The notes beneath the pieces are model-generated. The model saw only the letters and a list, made by a program, of their open reading frames with translations. It ran no database searches and had not been told where the DNA came from. Of a DNA stretch of 64,000 nt, positions 48,101 through 62,070 are shown piece after piece. Each line of letters opens with the position of its first letter. Position 1 is the stretch's first letter. Position numbers and translations under genes: made by a program. This stretch comes from Ptychodera flava (Eukaryota > Hemichordata > Enteropneusta > Ptychoderidae): contig NW_027248397.1 in NCBI RefSeq assembly GCF_041260155.1, positions 375,001-439,000 on the forward strand. Reading direction: 5' to 3'.

Positions 48101-49036
48101 ATACTATCTGCAGCAAAGTCAGCAGACACTGACAACAACAAACTACAGAAACGAAATCCCATCAGCCGGATGAACCCATTCATCGATGAAAAAGGACTCA
48201 TCCGCGTTGGAGGAAGACTTCGTCAATCCGACATCGACATAGACTCCATGGACACTTCATCCTTCATCAACGCCCTACGTCGCTTCATAGCTACACGCGT
48301 TAACATCAAGAAACTCAGATGTGACCAGGGCACTAACTTCATCGGTGCAAAGACCGAACTTCAGGCAGCAGCCAAAGAGCTGGATCAAGACCGCATCAAG
48401 AAATTCCTTACAACGAGAGACTGCGAGTGGATTTTCAACCCACCTCACGCATCACACTTCGGCAGTATATGGGAACGACAAATTGGTACCATCAGACGCG
48501 TTCTTGACTCCATGCACTATCAACTAGGCAAGCAACAATACACACATGACTTGCTGACAACTCTCATGGCAGAAGCCAGCGCCATCGTCAACTCCAGACC
48601 TATAACGACTGTATCATCAGATGCAAACGATCCCCAAGCTCTCACCCCGAACATGCTACTCACAATGAAGACCCAATCACCGACCCCACCACCAGGCTCA
48701 TTTGTCCAACAAGACATCTACAGTAGAAAACGTTGGCGACGCGTACAGTATCTAGCTGATCAATTCTGGATACGATGGAGAAAAGAATATCTACAAAGCC
48801 GTCAGCCACGACCAAAATGGAACAAATCTACAATCAACGTCAAAGAAGGAGACGTGGTTCTTTTGAGAGAGAAAGAATACGCAAGAAACAGCTGGCCCCT
48901 CGCTCGCATAGTGAAGGTCTACCCCAGCGATGACAACAAAGTACGCAAAGTAGACGTCATGATCTACAAAGATGGCGAACATCGAACCTACCTCAGACCT
49001 ATTAGTGAATTAGTTTTGATTGAAAGTACAAATTGA
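45159..49036 (+). pseudogene. BEL/Pao pol region (fossil)
   Basis: Domains in order: rest of the zinc-knuckle region, aspartic protease of DUF1758 type (VVLDDQSNACMGD), reverse transcriptase (VFDSSAKYNGVSLNDALLQG, the polymerase box FYVDDGL), RNase H (IFSDASNEAIGAVAYM), and integrase (LRCDQGTNFIGAKTEL, then WNKSTINVKEGDVVLLREKE at the end). Domain content identifies BEL/Pao. It is not a single open frame and is partly deleted, so it is inactive. Confidence 0.88.
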
Positions 49037-49210
49037 ACTCTGTGATTGAATTCAATGAACACTATATACGGACTCTCTTAGTATGAACCCTTTCGTATAT
49101 ACTCTTAGCTTTTAGAATTTATTTAGACCTAAAATATTAGTAGGCATTTATTCTATTTGAAATTTATGATTAGTAAAAATTCAGCTTACCGCGCAGTTTT
49201 AGACGGGGAG

Positions 49211-49728
49211 TGTGTTGAATTGACCCTTCATGACCCTTACTAGATTTTCTGAAGATCGCCCTCTATCTTTCTTAAGGCCCTCTGACACAAAGGTCAAGAA
49301 ACTTCTTGGTAAAACAATTAAAGGTTAAAGATTAAATTACACCCAGGCAGACACGTTTTTCCTCCACTGTCTTAAAGCAAGTAGACATGCCACGTGGATC
49401 TCACAAACACTCCAGCCAAAAGTAGGACTGTAGGCGCAACGATGTAAGTTGATTTCCTTTTATGACTTTCCAATTATTTAGAGGACCATTTTGAATGCAG
49501 TGCTTAGATATTTTAGTAGAATTTAGTTCTTTTATTCCGTTTACTTTGAACTTGATTTACCTCGACTCTCCGATGTAGACAATGAATGACCTTGTATTTT
49601 AATCTCTTTATTTACCCAGTTTTCACCGCTTCTTGAATAAACCTATCCTAAACTAAAGCAACTGAGGGTGGTTATTTCTTGGAGTGGTTGGCACTTAGCG
49701 GATACAAAAGTAACTGGACTCCGCCACA
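49211..49728 (+). repeat. BEL/Pao 3' LTR
   Basis: About four differences from the 5' LTR over 518 bp. Preceded by the purine tract AGACGGGGAG. Ends CTCCGCCACA directly against the host exon. Confidence 0.95.
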
Positions 49729-50290
49729 CCTTTGCTTTGCCCATCGTTTGGACCACTCTGATAAAATGTGCTTGGTTATTGACATCGATTTGCCTCCCAA
49801 CCTCGGACTTGGATTGGTGGTATACCCATTAGATCTGCCATTGTCCCATAGTCACCTGCCATCCCTCTCTTTACATCCATTATCATAGAGAAATTTTCCA
49901 ACGTTTTCATGATTCATCCACTTGACGTCACATTCGTATTTCCGGGCACGGAGCAGTGTGGTATCGTATCCGGCACACAGCAAATCTTTAGTTGCCTCTT
50001 CGGCGCCACGTTTCTCGTCAAAGACACCGACACCTTTCATATCTGCTTCGACAATCTGCTGCACTGAGTAGAAATTAGCTTGTTCCGGGTCGACATGATT
50101 GCTCAATGAATGAGCGCTAAGAACTTTGATTTCGATGTCACTGCCAGGACAACTGATTTCTAAAACTTTATTGACCTGTGCAGACACCATCTCCAGTAAG
50201 TTGTGGCAATCTCCAATGTTTTCTTCATCCTTTGTCCTAACACAGATATGAATGGCTCTCCAACCCTCCAACATTAAAACTGATATCATT
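49729..50290 (-). CDS. Host gene E, upstream coding part (signalling-type protein)
   Basis: Minus-strand open frame of about 145 codons (VLMLEGWRAIHICVRTKDEE, VLEISCPGSDIEIKVLSAHS, YSVQQIVEADMKGVGVF, NHENVGKFLYDNGCKE) after a plausible ATATCAG acceptor near 50285. It then meets TGA at about 49858, but the same frame is open again down to the retroelement (KSMSITKHILSEWSKRWAK). The TGA overlaps CAG|GTGACT, so it may be a splice donor, or the gene may carry one nonsense change. The HICVR...CH.LL......L...CPG...E pattern recalls the region before the death domain in Roco- or NLR-like animal proteins; uncertain. More exons must lie to the right. Confidence 0.5.
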
Positions 50291-50396
50291 TACATAACAG
50301 AAAACTTCTAAAGATTAAACTCGCACCCTCTGTTAGCTGTAATATGAAACTGATGTTGTAGTTATAATGTAAAGCTTCTGTATAAGAATTGTTGGT

Positions 50397-50460
50397 CAAT
50401 ACACGGCGATGGATACTGTACTATGCATTTACGTTTCCCAGCGGCCATCGCCGTGTATTG
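50397..50460. other. Perfect 16-bp hairpin
   Basis: CAATACACGGCGATGG (50397-50412) and its exact reverse complement (50445-50460) around a 32-nt loop. It could be a tiny MITE or a structured RNA; it lies just upstream of the gene E exon on minus. Confidence 0.85.
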
Positions 50461-53400
50461 CACCACAAACGACTGTATTTTACCAGGAGCCCCTTAGTAT
50501 AGAAATCGTTTTTAGTTACCTGAACGATGCTATTGCAGGATTCTATCGATTCTATCTTCGAACAGGACAAAATTTACAGGGGTAAGACTCTAGGAAAACC
50601 AATTGTGGTATTCACCTGCCTGAGCAATGACATTTTGTAAGTACTGAAGCACTACGGATTTGCACTACTTTCACGCCCGACTCAGCTTTCCTTCCGAACC
50701 TTCCGTTTTATCACTAGTTCTTCGGTAGTAATTCTTGAGATATATCAATGTCTTCGTTTTTCACACTGGAAACCTAAATTTCAAGTTCTCTCTCATAATC
50801 CGTAAATGTCCGCACTGACGATGTCAATCGACTGTCAGTTTGAAGATGATCTCAACCATGGTGTGACGCACGGTTGCGAACTTGAGACGGTGCAGTCACT
50901 GATTTGGATAATCCGTAGCTTCCAGACAAAATCTGCAATTCCAGAATGAAGGAGGGTAGGGTGGTAGTCACGCCCGTTGCGTCGCATTTCGTCGAGGTCG
51001 CTTCCGTGCACACGATCGCAAATGCAAGTACCAAAGGCAGTTCGCTCCACTGTCGTGTCACATGGACGAAAATCTGGAAAGGTCACGTTTCCACTTCCGT
51101 ATTCCGACGTACGCCCTCTATAAACTCTCTGTATTTGGTAGTGGTAGTACATCATTATGTACTGTACAATCATTAATATTAATGAGCTTATGAATATTAA
51201 TGATGATCATTACTATTAATGAAGACGCCATCTTGTTACATGTTACATGGAGCCATTACCCTGTATTTACGTTTCGTTTATCAGATCGGCCGGTGGCAAC
51301 CGGAAATCAAGAAAATCGTGATCAGGCTGTGTGAAATGTATTCAATTTATTTAGAAACGCAGATTTAAGCGTTGGGTGATAGGGCCGGGTCGTCAAATGC
51401 TACAAAGCTTGTTTTTTTATTCCGAATACAATGATTTCGGAATGACTTTAAAACGTTTTCTTACACTGAAAATACTGCAGTATAGAGACTCCCTCACATG
51501 TGTTCATATTAGAAATTGCCGGGATAGGCAGTTACAAACAAACGCTCGGTTGGAAAATTAAGCTTGCTGTTATTAATCCCTAAGAACAAAGTCCATTGGG
51601 GTCTTATAGATTTGGTCGTGTCCGTCCGTCCGTCCGTGAGACCGTGCGTCCGCCCCTTATACGCACTTTTCTATGAGATGCCTTGAGCGCCGTTTTTTCT
51701 TTCAAACTTCTCTCAAACGTTATCGCGTCTGCTTCAGTTTTTCATGTCTTGCTATTTTTGTGTATGACGTTGTTTTCCTAAACGCTGTCGGGGGAAATTG
51801 CCAATATACACTTCTATGCCCCCTCTTGCGAAACTTTCCCTGTGTGACCGTAACATGTAGCACCGAAACCGATAATTAGCTGACACCAGGCTGCCCAAAG
51901 CAAGTCCCGGCTTTAAACTAAACCACGCCCTGCACTACCGAAATTCATATTTACAAAATAGAATTATTTCAAACTTTTCATTCTCAATTTACATCTTAAT
52001 TAAGCCGGTAATATTAGTGTTTTTTTCAGTTTCCCATCAAGATTCATAAAAATTGACTCAATTTGCAGGTGTATTATCCTTTCTACTTGATATATCTCGT
52101 CAGATTAACAAATGACAGTTTTTGAATGACGTCATGGAAATAAAAATCACTAAAACACTTTCCCGTATATGTCCCATAACACCTAGGGCAAATGACACTT
52201 TCTAATTGACCACTTATACCAAGGTCCCTAAGCCCGATCCCGACGGGGTAGACTAATTAGTGAAGTGGACCTTAATCTCAGTTTTATCGTTGAAGCATAA
52301 GCTAGTTTCAGGCTTGGAAAGCTTATTCAAGCACAGAAAACGAATTCAATTTCCAACCTTTTTGTTCAAAATAGATCTCTCTATATGTCACTTCTATGTC
52401 CTTTTAAAAACCTATGACAGAGTAAATGACGATTATAAGCGTGAGATTTATGCTGATTATTTTTAAAAGTTCCGCGCACACGCCGAGTCTTCTACAAACA
52501 CAAACAAGCCATAACTGATTATGCCGACTGTGACAGGGTAGCTTCCATTTACCAAAGCCGTAAAAGAATCAAGCTTCGTTTAAGCTTTGGCAATTTAGTG
52601 TTGCAACTGATATCCTCAAATAGAATTGTTTTTACTTTAACTTGCAATTAATTTTTTTATTTGGTTTTTGGGTTTTGACACGCAACTTGAAGTAGACTGT
52701 AATTAACATTTTGAAGCTATTCCGGTTCTGGGTATATCTTTGACTAAAGACTCGACGGCAACAGTGACCGGATTGGTTCAAAGCTGAATCCAAAAAAAGT
52801 AAAATTTGTACAGTTTTTTGTTGAAAGCGCCGTGCAACCGGGAAATAGTCAATTGTGACTCCGCTGTGTGTTTTGCATATATTAATTTCAATGTCAATGA
52901 CGTGGCGCTAAAGGGAAAGGAAACCAACATCACCAAAAGCATGTGATACTGTGGTGAAAAGGTTATTTGACGAAGGTAAAACCACATAGGCAAGTCGTAC
53001 AAAAATGTGTTTTTTATACGGATATGGCATTGAGCGGTCTTGTACACTTACTTTCACATGGTTTATAAAATTGTTATCAGCTAGAATTACATTAGGACAT
53101 GACCAACTCACTAAGCTTACTACAAACTCAAACTCTGTACGGTATTGTCACTTTAAATTACTGCTTGTATTTGCGACGCACTAACAAGTCTGTAGAAAGT
53201 TTGGTTATTTAATTCAAGGATTCACAGATTGTATTTGAAAAGAGGAAGACATCCCTTTACCTTTTCTGTACTTCACATTTTGAATCACTGACACGTGGTC
53301 TTTCTTTTGGCGGAAAGTGTCGGGTCACATCGTACCGGGTAATTCCTAGAATAGTACCGTGACAAACTCGGTAAACTATCAGCTACACAGCGTTTCATTA

Positions 53401-53730
53401 TTTTCCTTGTATCTTAACGGACCAGGTTTACTAACCAAGATCCATATCTTTGATAAATATATGCAGACATGTAGTAAATTCTTCCCGGCACAGTGCGCAA
53501 GCGTTGCACTGTTGCAAACTTTACGAAATATTCTAATATCGACGATGTTTGCTAATTTACAATTTGATTTGTAACTTGTTCAAACTAAAGTGCCCATTTG
53601 AGTACAAATATCAATGTCAATGTCATTGAACATCATCTGTCCTCACTCAATGAAAATCAAAGCTGTTGGTTGTTTTCCCGTTTCTTTAAATCGACCGACG
53701 GTAGCTAAATTGTATGTTTATTAACACAAG
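50461..53730. other. No gene recognised; one repeat-like segment
   Basis: A segment from about 51585 (CCATTGGGGTCTTATAGATT, then CCGTCCGTCCGTCCG) to about 52260 has the look of a dispersed repeat, but no second copy exists in the window. A palindrome CATTAATATTAATG lies at 51169. No convincing exon. Confidence 0.4.
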
Positions 53731-53815
53731 GTCATGATACTTGAGTTAATAAGGGAAACACCGGTAATGATACTTGACTTAATCAAAGAAACACCGGTTA
53801 TGATACTTGAACTTC
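53731..53815 (+). repeat. 33-bp minisatellite, about 2.5 units
   Basis: GTCATGATACTTGA..TAA(T/A)..(G/A)AAACACCG repeated at 53731, 53764 and 53797. The 33-bp period keeps an 11-residue MILELIRETPV-like repeat open on plus, but no gene is supported. Confidence 0.8.
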
Positions 53816-56800
53816 CATGTTTTGACAGACTACAATTGTTTGTATTCTTGTATCAACTCGGTAGAATGTTCGTCATGGAATTAACAGAATTATACATATA
53901 CCGTGTAAACTTTTACCTGAAAATTACGATCGTAACAAGCGTGCATACATTTTTACTGAATTTTGCACGATCAAAACACAATATTATTGTAAAAATACGA
54001 CTATCGGGATCAACGGGAAATACAGAAAAGTATTTGGAAAGACAATGTTTTAAACTTTTTATGTTTGAAAAGATGGATGATTAAAATAAGAAAAAAAACT
54101 CGGTGTGCTTTCTCAATTTACTAGAAATAAATCGACCTATCCCTTACAAAGTTTGATCTAGCTCTCCAACAACAAACGATTGAAATGAAAATATCATGCG
54201 TGTGAAATTTCGATTATCCTAAATTACGCTGATATAGATATATCGGTGTATTAAATAGTCACCTTTCCTTTTAGAGTGATTTTGGATAATCTTTATCTAT
54301 CAGGCATAATTAAATTTGAATGCAGTCTACCGATTACATTTAAAGGACCTGGAACGCCTTCAACGGCAGGTCATCGGTTATTCCATAGCTGCATCTGTAT
54401 TTTAGTTTATCGTGAAGTTTAGAAACCACTGCTGCACGTCTCTGTTTCGTGTCCGTCCTACCAAGTCTACAGCGAGTTCATCAAACTGTTTAGACAGGTA
54501 TAGTTATTGCTGTCCAAACTCTTACTCTCGGTTACTCGCCTCTCGCAAACGTACAGTCAGCTGAGAAGACATGGGATGTTTCGTGATAAAGTAAAGTGTT
54601 CTACATTGTTGTAAAACAATTTGCCATTGTTTGGACCCTTTGAAGTCAGTAAATGCGTGGAGGTTGGCCTACTGAGCCGAAAAATATCGATAGGTGTGGA
54701 TTGTGTTATAACACATGTCATATTTCAAAACCATCCCAGAGCGGTTTTTACAATGCAAAAGCAGCTTTCTTCAAAAATGTTGGGAATTTTGACAGATCAC
54801 AGTTTCTCCATAATGGGGGACTGTCGACGACTACAGCACTTAGCCCTCTAGTAATCAATCATATTATAGAAAACAATTTCGTGTCGTTTATTTGCGTTGA
54901 AAAATATATGCTATTGACTCGAAAATATTGATAATTTAAAAATGCACGCGTGTTGAATATAGCCACTCTCATTTGCGTTGTGAATACATTATGAACTTTT
55001 CACAAGGGTGCCGCTAAAGTCTTAAAAGTTTTAATATTTCTAAAATTATGAATAACCTTTTCCACGACACTTTGATTTCAGCCGTCTTGCAATCTTTAAA
55101 GTCTGTTAAGGTTATAGTACTCTAAACAAAAAAGGATAAAATTACTTGCCAAATACACACAACATGAAATAATTATAGACAAGATAACACTATGATAACA
55201 GTCTCGTTTTGGGGCGACACCATCGGCAGGGAATTTTTGTGAGGGTGCTATTAGAAATGTTAGCCATTCAAAACATCGAGCATTTCCTGGGAATATTGCA
55301 ATGAATGCCTTTCGGTAACATAGTTTCATCAGTTTTTGTTGTGCAACAACAACTTTAAAATTGAATGTAAGGTGTAGATAAATAAATACGGATCATGATT
55401 CTAATTCTCGATCACATTATTCACTAGACACATGTTGACAAACTGTATTCGTTTTTAGGTAGAATGCACTTTGGGGATAGACATTTGGATTCTAAAACTT
55501 TTACAATATCCTCTTGGCCAAGCAGTTGTAAGGGCTCATGAAGTAAATTTAGTCATCAGTAGCTCAGTTTTGTATAAGCCGGGAATTTTAGGCCTATTTC
55601 TCTTCTGTAGAGATAACACGAGGACGGTGATCATTTTGAATTTCACATATCGACAAATGTCGAGTACTACATTTTATCCTCGATTTTCAAGAATGGTTGA
55701 ACGTTTTTAGGAGAGTTTGAACAAAAGTTTACGTCTACCTTAGTCCAGTCTTACCGACTTTAATTTCACAGGAGATTCGGACTTGGAGTTCTACTTTGCA
55801 TTCACTAGATGATCTCGTCTGAATATTTTACAAACATGATGTCGCACCCGGAATGTGACAGTAAACTCACTGTAAACCAGTGAAAGGTTAAAAACGATCA
55901 ACTCGAATCGATAAGGGGATATTAACTCTTTTGTTTGAACTATATTTATTGTCATGGTATGTACAGTTACGATTTCTGATGATATTTCTGAATTTCTGGT
56001 TAACAGGATGTAAAGCCGGTGTAGCACTATCACTCTATCTTATATCTTAGGAAAATACATGAAGAAAACATTTACTCTTCAAAAACGCTTGCTGAATTTT
56101 ACAAAGTTGATCTCTCAAGAGTATTTTAGAGAAACTAGTTTATCATATAATCTTGTAATCAATGTTTTATAAGGAACTTGGTATACATCCAAATCTGTTA
56201 CATCTTGAAAATTCCGCGTTTCGAACGACTTGGCTATCCGCAAATTCAAAATTTTAGCACTTTCTCACTAGGTAGAATCAGGAGGATGGGACAAAATCTG
56301 ATGTCTGAATAGAATACGCGATTTGTGTGCTTTGACTCAATGAAAGATGTATTCCAATATTAACATGGCTGCCTTAAATATCAATGAAAACGAAGTTCAT
56401 TTTACACCACCATTACAAACAAACACATGTTTTGTTCACAGTTACCGTATGATGTCATCAGAAAATATAAATACTTTTAAGACAACTTACTAGTCAATAG
56501 ATATATGATGCAATGAAGTGCAGAGATGATCAAAGGTAATATGAACTAGACGACAACACCAACTTTTTTTTTTATCTATTGTTGTAAATGTTTCGCTACT
56601 GAGAGCTCTTTATCATCTAGTGACTTTTTTACAACGTTTCCGTACATTGGAGGGATGGCAGCAAGTGCTGATATGAACTTCGAAATTTGAAAAGTCTCTT
56701 TTCTGTCTTTCTTGTGACACAGCGTTTTCAAAGCTCTCTAAAATAAGATGTAGGGATTTAATTGATTTCATCTTGTATTTTAGTTGGAACTCTGCTGTTA

Positions 56801-59753
56801 GATATCTGTTCTGGGTTTTTTTCAATCTATTTGCTGTTGGAACTCTGCTGTGTTCAATCTATTGTTGTTGCATACCACAAGACGAAATGATTAAACAATA
56901 ACAGAGTTGTCGAACAGATCAAATCACTTCACTTTACACGTTTCGACCTTGTTTGACCTTTGACCTGCCTGATGTAGCTCCCGTTCTGGATTGCTTTGGA
57001 ATCAATCGATATGGTTGTCTGTCATGACGTCAAAAATCTCTTTAGCTGCTCTGGGGGCGTACATATACTGAACCATTCTAGCGTTGATCAAATTACTAAT
57101 CACTTTTTCATATTAGTCTACGGAGGAATATTACCCGTCGTGTATATCTGACCAGCTTAACAGGATTCACAACACTGAAACACAACTCATCATTTACTTT
57201 TTCTGGTACACCATCTCTTTCTACAGACACTATGTGATGTAGTTAATCCGACATTCCAAAAAAGATCCTGTTTTCCAATGTTGCTATAAATGTTAAAGTT
57301 TGTTTTTTCCCCTCTCTATGAATAATTCCACGTTACTTTCGAATTCGGCTTGCATAATGGAGCAAACATATGTAAAATTAGTATATTTTGCCGGTTATTT
57401 TCTCACTTTTGGTCAAACTGTTGACATAAACGTGCTTTATTGACAAGAAAAAATACATTAAATTGGTTCTTTTTCACAAGTTATTAACAGATTAACACAA
57501 CAGATGATGGAATAGTCATTTTTTGTTTAAAATAGTTTTCTCTTTTTTTATGAAAATTATCTTTTCACTGATGTTTTTCAAGGTGGCTTAGATGACAGAA
57601 GATGACACAATGGAAAACTTTCACTTCGTAAAGACATCGATAACTCTGAAACTACTATTATCAACCACAAATGACGTCCTTAATTAAACTTTCTGTATTT
57701 GCTGACAGTTTGGACATTGAATAAAAACTGCACATAAAAATAACCACCCTCGAACTCGACGTTTGATATAAAACTCCCTTTCCCCTCTACAAATTTACTC
57801 GAAAGAATAGTCTCTGGAAAACGAGTCGGGCATGAAATTTTGTGATTTGAATATCCACCTAATATGCCAAATTACTGAAATATAGGTTGTTGGAAGTGGA
57901 AACTTAAACATTTCAAAACAGCTGAGTGACAGATTTTAACTGTAGTTAACTGACGGTTTCAATAGAGCAACATAATGGCATAGGATTTTAACATTGCGAG
58001 TACGCGTGCAGTAGTCGAAAGATCATTAAAGCCTCGATCATGCGATGTTAACTATCCAAGGCTCGATCCACGCGTGTAATTTTTGTACGTAAATATTACA
58101 GAAGAGGTGTCATGTGGTGTAACGCATGTGTCGCCGAGTCGCTCGATAACCCAATAAAATTGTCAAAACCTCGCATAGTTTTAGAGTTCTAGAGCTAAAG
58201 TATGAAACGCTATGATAATTATTGAAATAAAAAACAAAATACTTTCGCCGCGAGCTGCAAGCAATACATATTTTAAAAGCTGCGTTTTCCTGTCGTCTGA
58301 CATAATGGAATGTATGAATTAGAGATAGGGCCTAAAGCTTGTCCAAAGGAACGTTGTTTCGATATTGTCGTGTCCAGTGTAGGAAGTACATGTACATAGG
58401 CGATAACGTAACTGCCAAGGTGACTCTCGCTATATCACCGTACTTTCAAAATAGCTAGTCACGTGTCGGTATCCTGAATGGTTCATCCAAACCGTTTTTT
58501 AACTTCAAGGGAAAAAGAAATCTAGAAAGTGAAGTCCCCTGATGCCAGAAATCTATTACAAGAATATAATTAGGTTCCCTGTATATTGACAGAATTCATC
58601 TCTGCGAGTTGATCACCGATCGTGATGTGTCGACACCTTTCTACTGACACGAAAAGTCAATTGACAGAAGTTGATATTCTGTGCCTGATTTCCATTCCTT
58701 TAACACAGATACATGAGTCTCTGTTACAGACATTACTAAATCGGCGCTTACTAGAAGCTGAACGGTAAAGTGGTAAGCACCTTGACTGCATGGTATGCCT
58801 CATCTAACACACTGATCGGTTCACAGGGGCTCGTAAGTGGCCAATTTAAAGATGATAAAAAAGTTCTACAAACCTAGTTTTCTGTACGAGCCTTCCCCCT
58901 TTTTTCCTCTTCTCTTCTCCTAAGTTTCCATGCTTTGCAAGTCATAACGTTTCAGTGATAATTATGTATGCATTATGCAAAGGGCGCCCCCTTGCTAAAC
59001 TTTGGTATCGTAGATTCTGCGTTGTTGTCATATTGACGGCTATCGTATAGCATTCCAAACGTACTAATTCACCAAGGGGGCGCACTGCATACTTCACTTT
59101 CATAGCAAAGAACAAGATGATATTAGTTTCTTAATTTTGTTATTTTATTGAATTTATCGTTATTATATCGAAAGTTACACAAAGTTAGCAAACACGTTTT
59201 AGTTGGGCATATTGTTTTCCCTATTCCTGTTTGGTACATTCAACGATTCTGATTATTTGAGAACAACGTCATTGATCACAGCAAGGGAAACAAAACTGCT
59301 TTGATTTATCTGTACTCTTCAATTTATCGGTTCCTGCATTTCAAAGATCTAAAGCCCATCCGAGGAACAATCATGGACGCTGGAGTTCAACGAGCGTAGA
59401 GACTACGTGCACAGCATTGGTCATTTGGAACCCATGCATCCATTGTAAATCAATGACAATTCGTCGTTCTGTCTATACTTACATCGTCTAAACGCTCTAT
59501 GCAATGACCGCTGTGGGTAGAAGCATGGGTTCGTGTAAGGAGTGTTAAGTTTACATAGGTAACAAGCCTTTAAAAATCGTAACTTTGTCAGATTATGTGC
59601 CCTCGAGCGTTCCAAACCGAAAGTTATATCGCATATTACCATTAAAAAAATTAATTTCAAATAATTAATTTTATCTGAAAACATGTATGATAAATTTTAA
59701 ATTATAATTGTGGCACCAGATATCGTATTCCTTTTGTCGATTGAATCCAAACA

Positions 59754-59756
<3 letters not shown>
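53816..59756. other. Long AT-rich region without recognisable genes
   Basis: Only short ORFs, none with a domain I recognise. A short direct repeat (TTGGAACTCTGCTGT) occurs at about 56783 and 56836. A part near 55690-55750 (AATGGTTGAACG, AACAAAAGTTTACGTCTACC) loosely recalls the dispersed repeat at 7.1 kb. It could hold introns or distal regulatory DNA. Confidence 0.45.
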
Positions 59757-59836
<80 letters not shown>

Positions 59837-62070
59837 CCCTTGAAATCGTGACTTTAGTTCACAATTTATATGTCGATTTGTCGACGCATTACCCCTATAC
59901 AACCACAGATACCAGTATTCGTTTCCATCTCACTAGCAGCAAATCATAGCCGGCATAACATGGGATTCTGGTACTTCTACTTTGCCTTCAAAATTAGTTA
60001 AGGCTTGTATCTATCGCATCATTGTACACCTACACCTATGATTTAGTCATCTTGATTGTTCAGCATTTGAAATTGAATACGATTTGGCCAAGATGAACCA
60101 ATCAGGGAAATACTGAGTAATTTTGTGAAATTCACAGATTTCATCTCTTACACGTTGTCCAACTTTCCACTTTATATGAGTTTCATTTGTAAGATTTGTA
60201 GAGGCCCTTTGACGGTGATGGTCTAAATTCCATAATGGTACACTCTACAACATATCCATATCTCAAATAGCATACGGGACGGACGAAGTATTCACAATGA
60301 TATAAAAAGTAAAGTTCCTGAACTTTTGCTCCAATGTTCCTCGAGAGATATTTAAACCTTTCTCTTGCTAATCAAGAATAAAAATCAGAGGTCATCGTGC
60401 AAATCTAGCGAAACATATTACCGAAGATTATTTAAAAAAAAAATGTCTGCCTTCGCTGCGTTAATTATATGAGGAAATGAAATTATCGCTTTTGTTAAAG
60501 CAAGAGCTTTAAAATGAGTCCCCTCAGAAAAGAATCGTAAACGTTTGAGAATTCGAATATCTGTCGTCAGGCGCATTCTATTTCAAATATTTTGAATTCT
60601 GATTACAAACCGTGGTGATTTCAGAAAGCCGAATACTTCTATCGTCGATCTATCTTTTGATCCCTACACTTTATTCTTGCGACATTCACAATTCTAGAAC
60701 GCGCCAGTTTCGCAGATTTTGATACAGAGGGTACGACAGTCCACAGTAAAATGGAGGGACCATGGACTGCGCTGGCAATGTATATATTACCAATGATGCT
60801 TTCTGGTGACAGTTCATTCAGAAATGAAATACGGGGCCCTTTGAGGGCGTCATCTATCTCGAGGGCGCCCTCTTAGGGGTTAATTAGCTTTGCATGCGGC
60901 TTGGGAGCCCACACCTCACCAGGACGAGGTGCTGCATGCTCATTTTCACTAACCTCCTACCCGCTCTAGTGTTTCATTAACTTTCACCATGTTGTGCGTT
61001 GTATTCTCATCAACGTGTTTAACTGAAGTTTTTAGAAGTTTATCGCATCATAGTTTTTTGCATTGTTCCTACTTGAACAGGGTTTCTAGAACTTAAAGCA
61101 TTCGTTCAGCATTTCACCATTGTCATTGTAACTTTATAATTCATTTACCGTGTGTAACTTAATAGCATGCGTTGTAAAGCAGTTTCTCAGTAGGTGCAGC
61201 ATTAACCCCTTGACTACAAAGGCCAATGTATTCCTATATACCAGGCCCCTTATGTAAATATTGATAAAATCTGGGGTGTGGTCATTGCATGAACACTGCT
61301 TAGAGTAAAAATTAAGTAAGTATCAATAAACCATATATTTTCTGAATCAGCATGAAATTTCCCACTTTTTCATACATAAATTTTGTATTTCCAGGTCACG
61401 TGACTGATCACATGACACGTCATGTGACCAGAGTTGGCAAAGAATATGAATATTTGAAGCATCAGGACGTGTTTTAAATCCATAAAATGATGCAAATTTG
61501 AATACAGTTGCAATTTTCATGGCATTGTCTTTACATATATGTAATAATAACTACCCTTTACTTTATTTATAGATGTTCCTATTTAAGATTTTTCTCACAA
61601 AAGGCAGAGTAAATGAACCATAAACATCAGCATCTGACATGATTCTGTATTTGAAAATCAACACATTTTATATTTGTAAACACCTGCTTTATGTCTTCCT
61701 TGCAGAAACATGCATCTAAAATGGTTATGATTTATCAAAAAATATTTTACAATATTTAAAAATACATTTTAGGGAACAACATATCACATGACCAAACACA
61801 TGACCAGTCATGTGACCAGTCATATTGATAATATGGCTGCTATAAAATTTCACTGGCTTATAGTAAAAAATTGTATTTCCTCTAGATTCATTCACGAATA
61901 TTGCTGTTATTAGAACATATTTACAATTAAATCATTTGTTTTCAATAAATAAACATCTCATATCATTAAAAAAAACCATAAACATCTTCGCGATCGTCTG
62001 TACTTCTGAAAACTGTAAACAATCAGCACGACGCTTCAGTGATCAGCCTGACCTTCAGGTCGAGGTCATG

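Larger units (their letters stand above)
41670..49728 (+). mobile_element. BEL/Pao LTR retroelement, broken, young
   Basis: A provirus-like element with two LTRs of about 518 bp that differ at only about four positions (under 1 percent), so the insertion is recent. Flanking 5-mers CCTTC and CCTTT suggest a 5-bp target duplication with one difference. Parts in order: 5' LTR, gag-like region, protease, reverse transcriptase, RNase H, integrase, purine-rich tract (AGACGGGGAG) and 3' LTR. There is no envelope gene. The coding region is interrupted by a nested MITE and by about three to four other breaks and has lost some sequence, so it looks defective despite its youth. It lies antisense inside host gene E. 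Confidence 0.9.

Noticed and set aside
50852-51061. Minus ORF with a signal-peptide-like start (LPLVLAFAIVCTEA)
   Set aside because: No downstream exon or domain; too short to support a secreted protein.
58740-58830. tRNA-like A-box word (GGTAAAGTGGTAAGCACC)
   Set aside because: No proper B box and no cloverleaf.
59421-59684. Minus ORF with NTPYTNPCFYPQRSLHRAFR, recalling the TM7/NPxxY end of a GPCR
   Set aside because: No upstream transmembrane segments and the match is short; likely chance, at most a relic exon.
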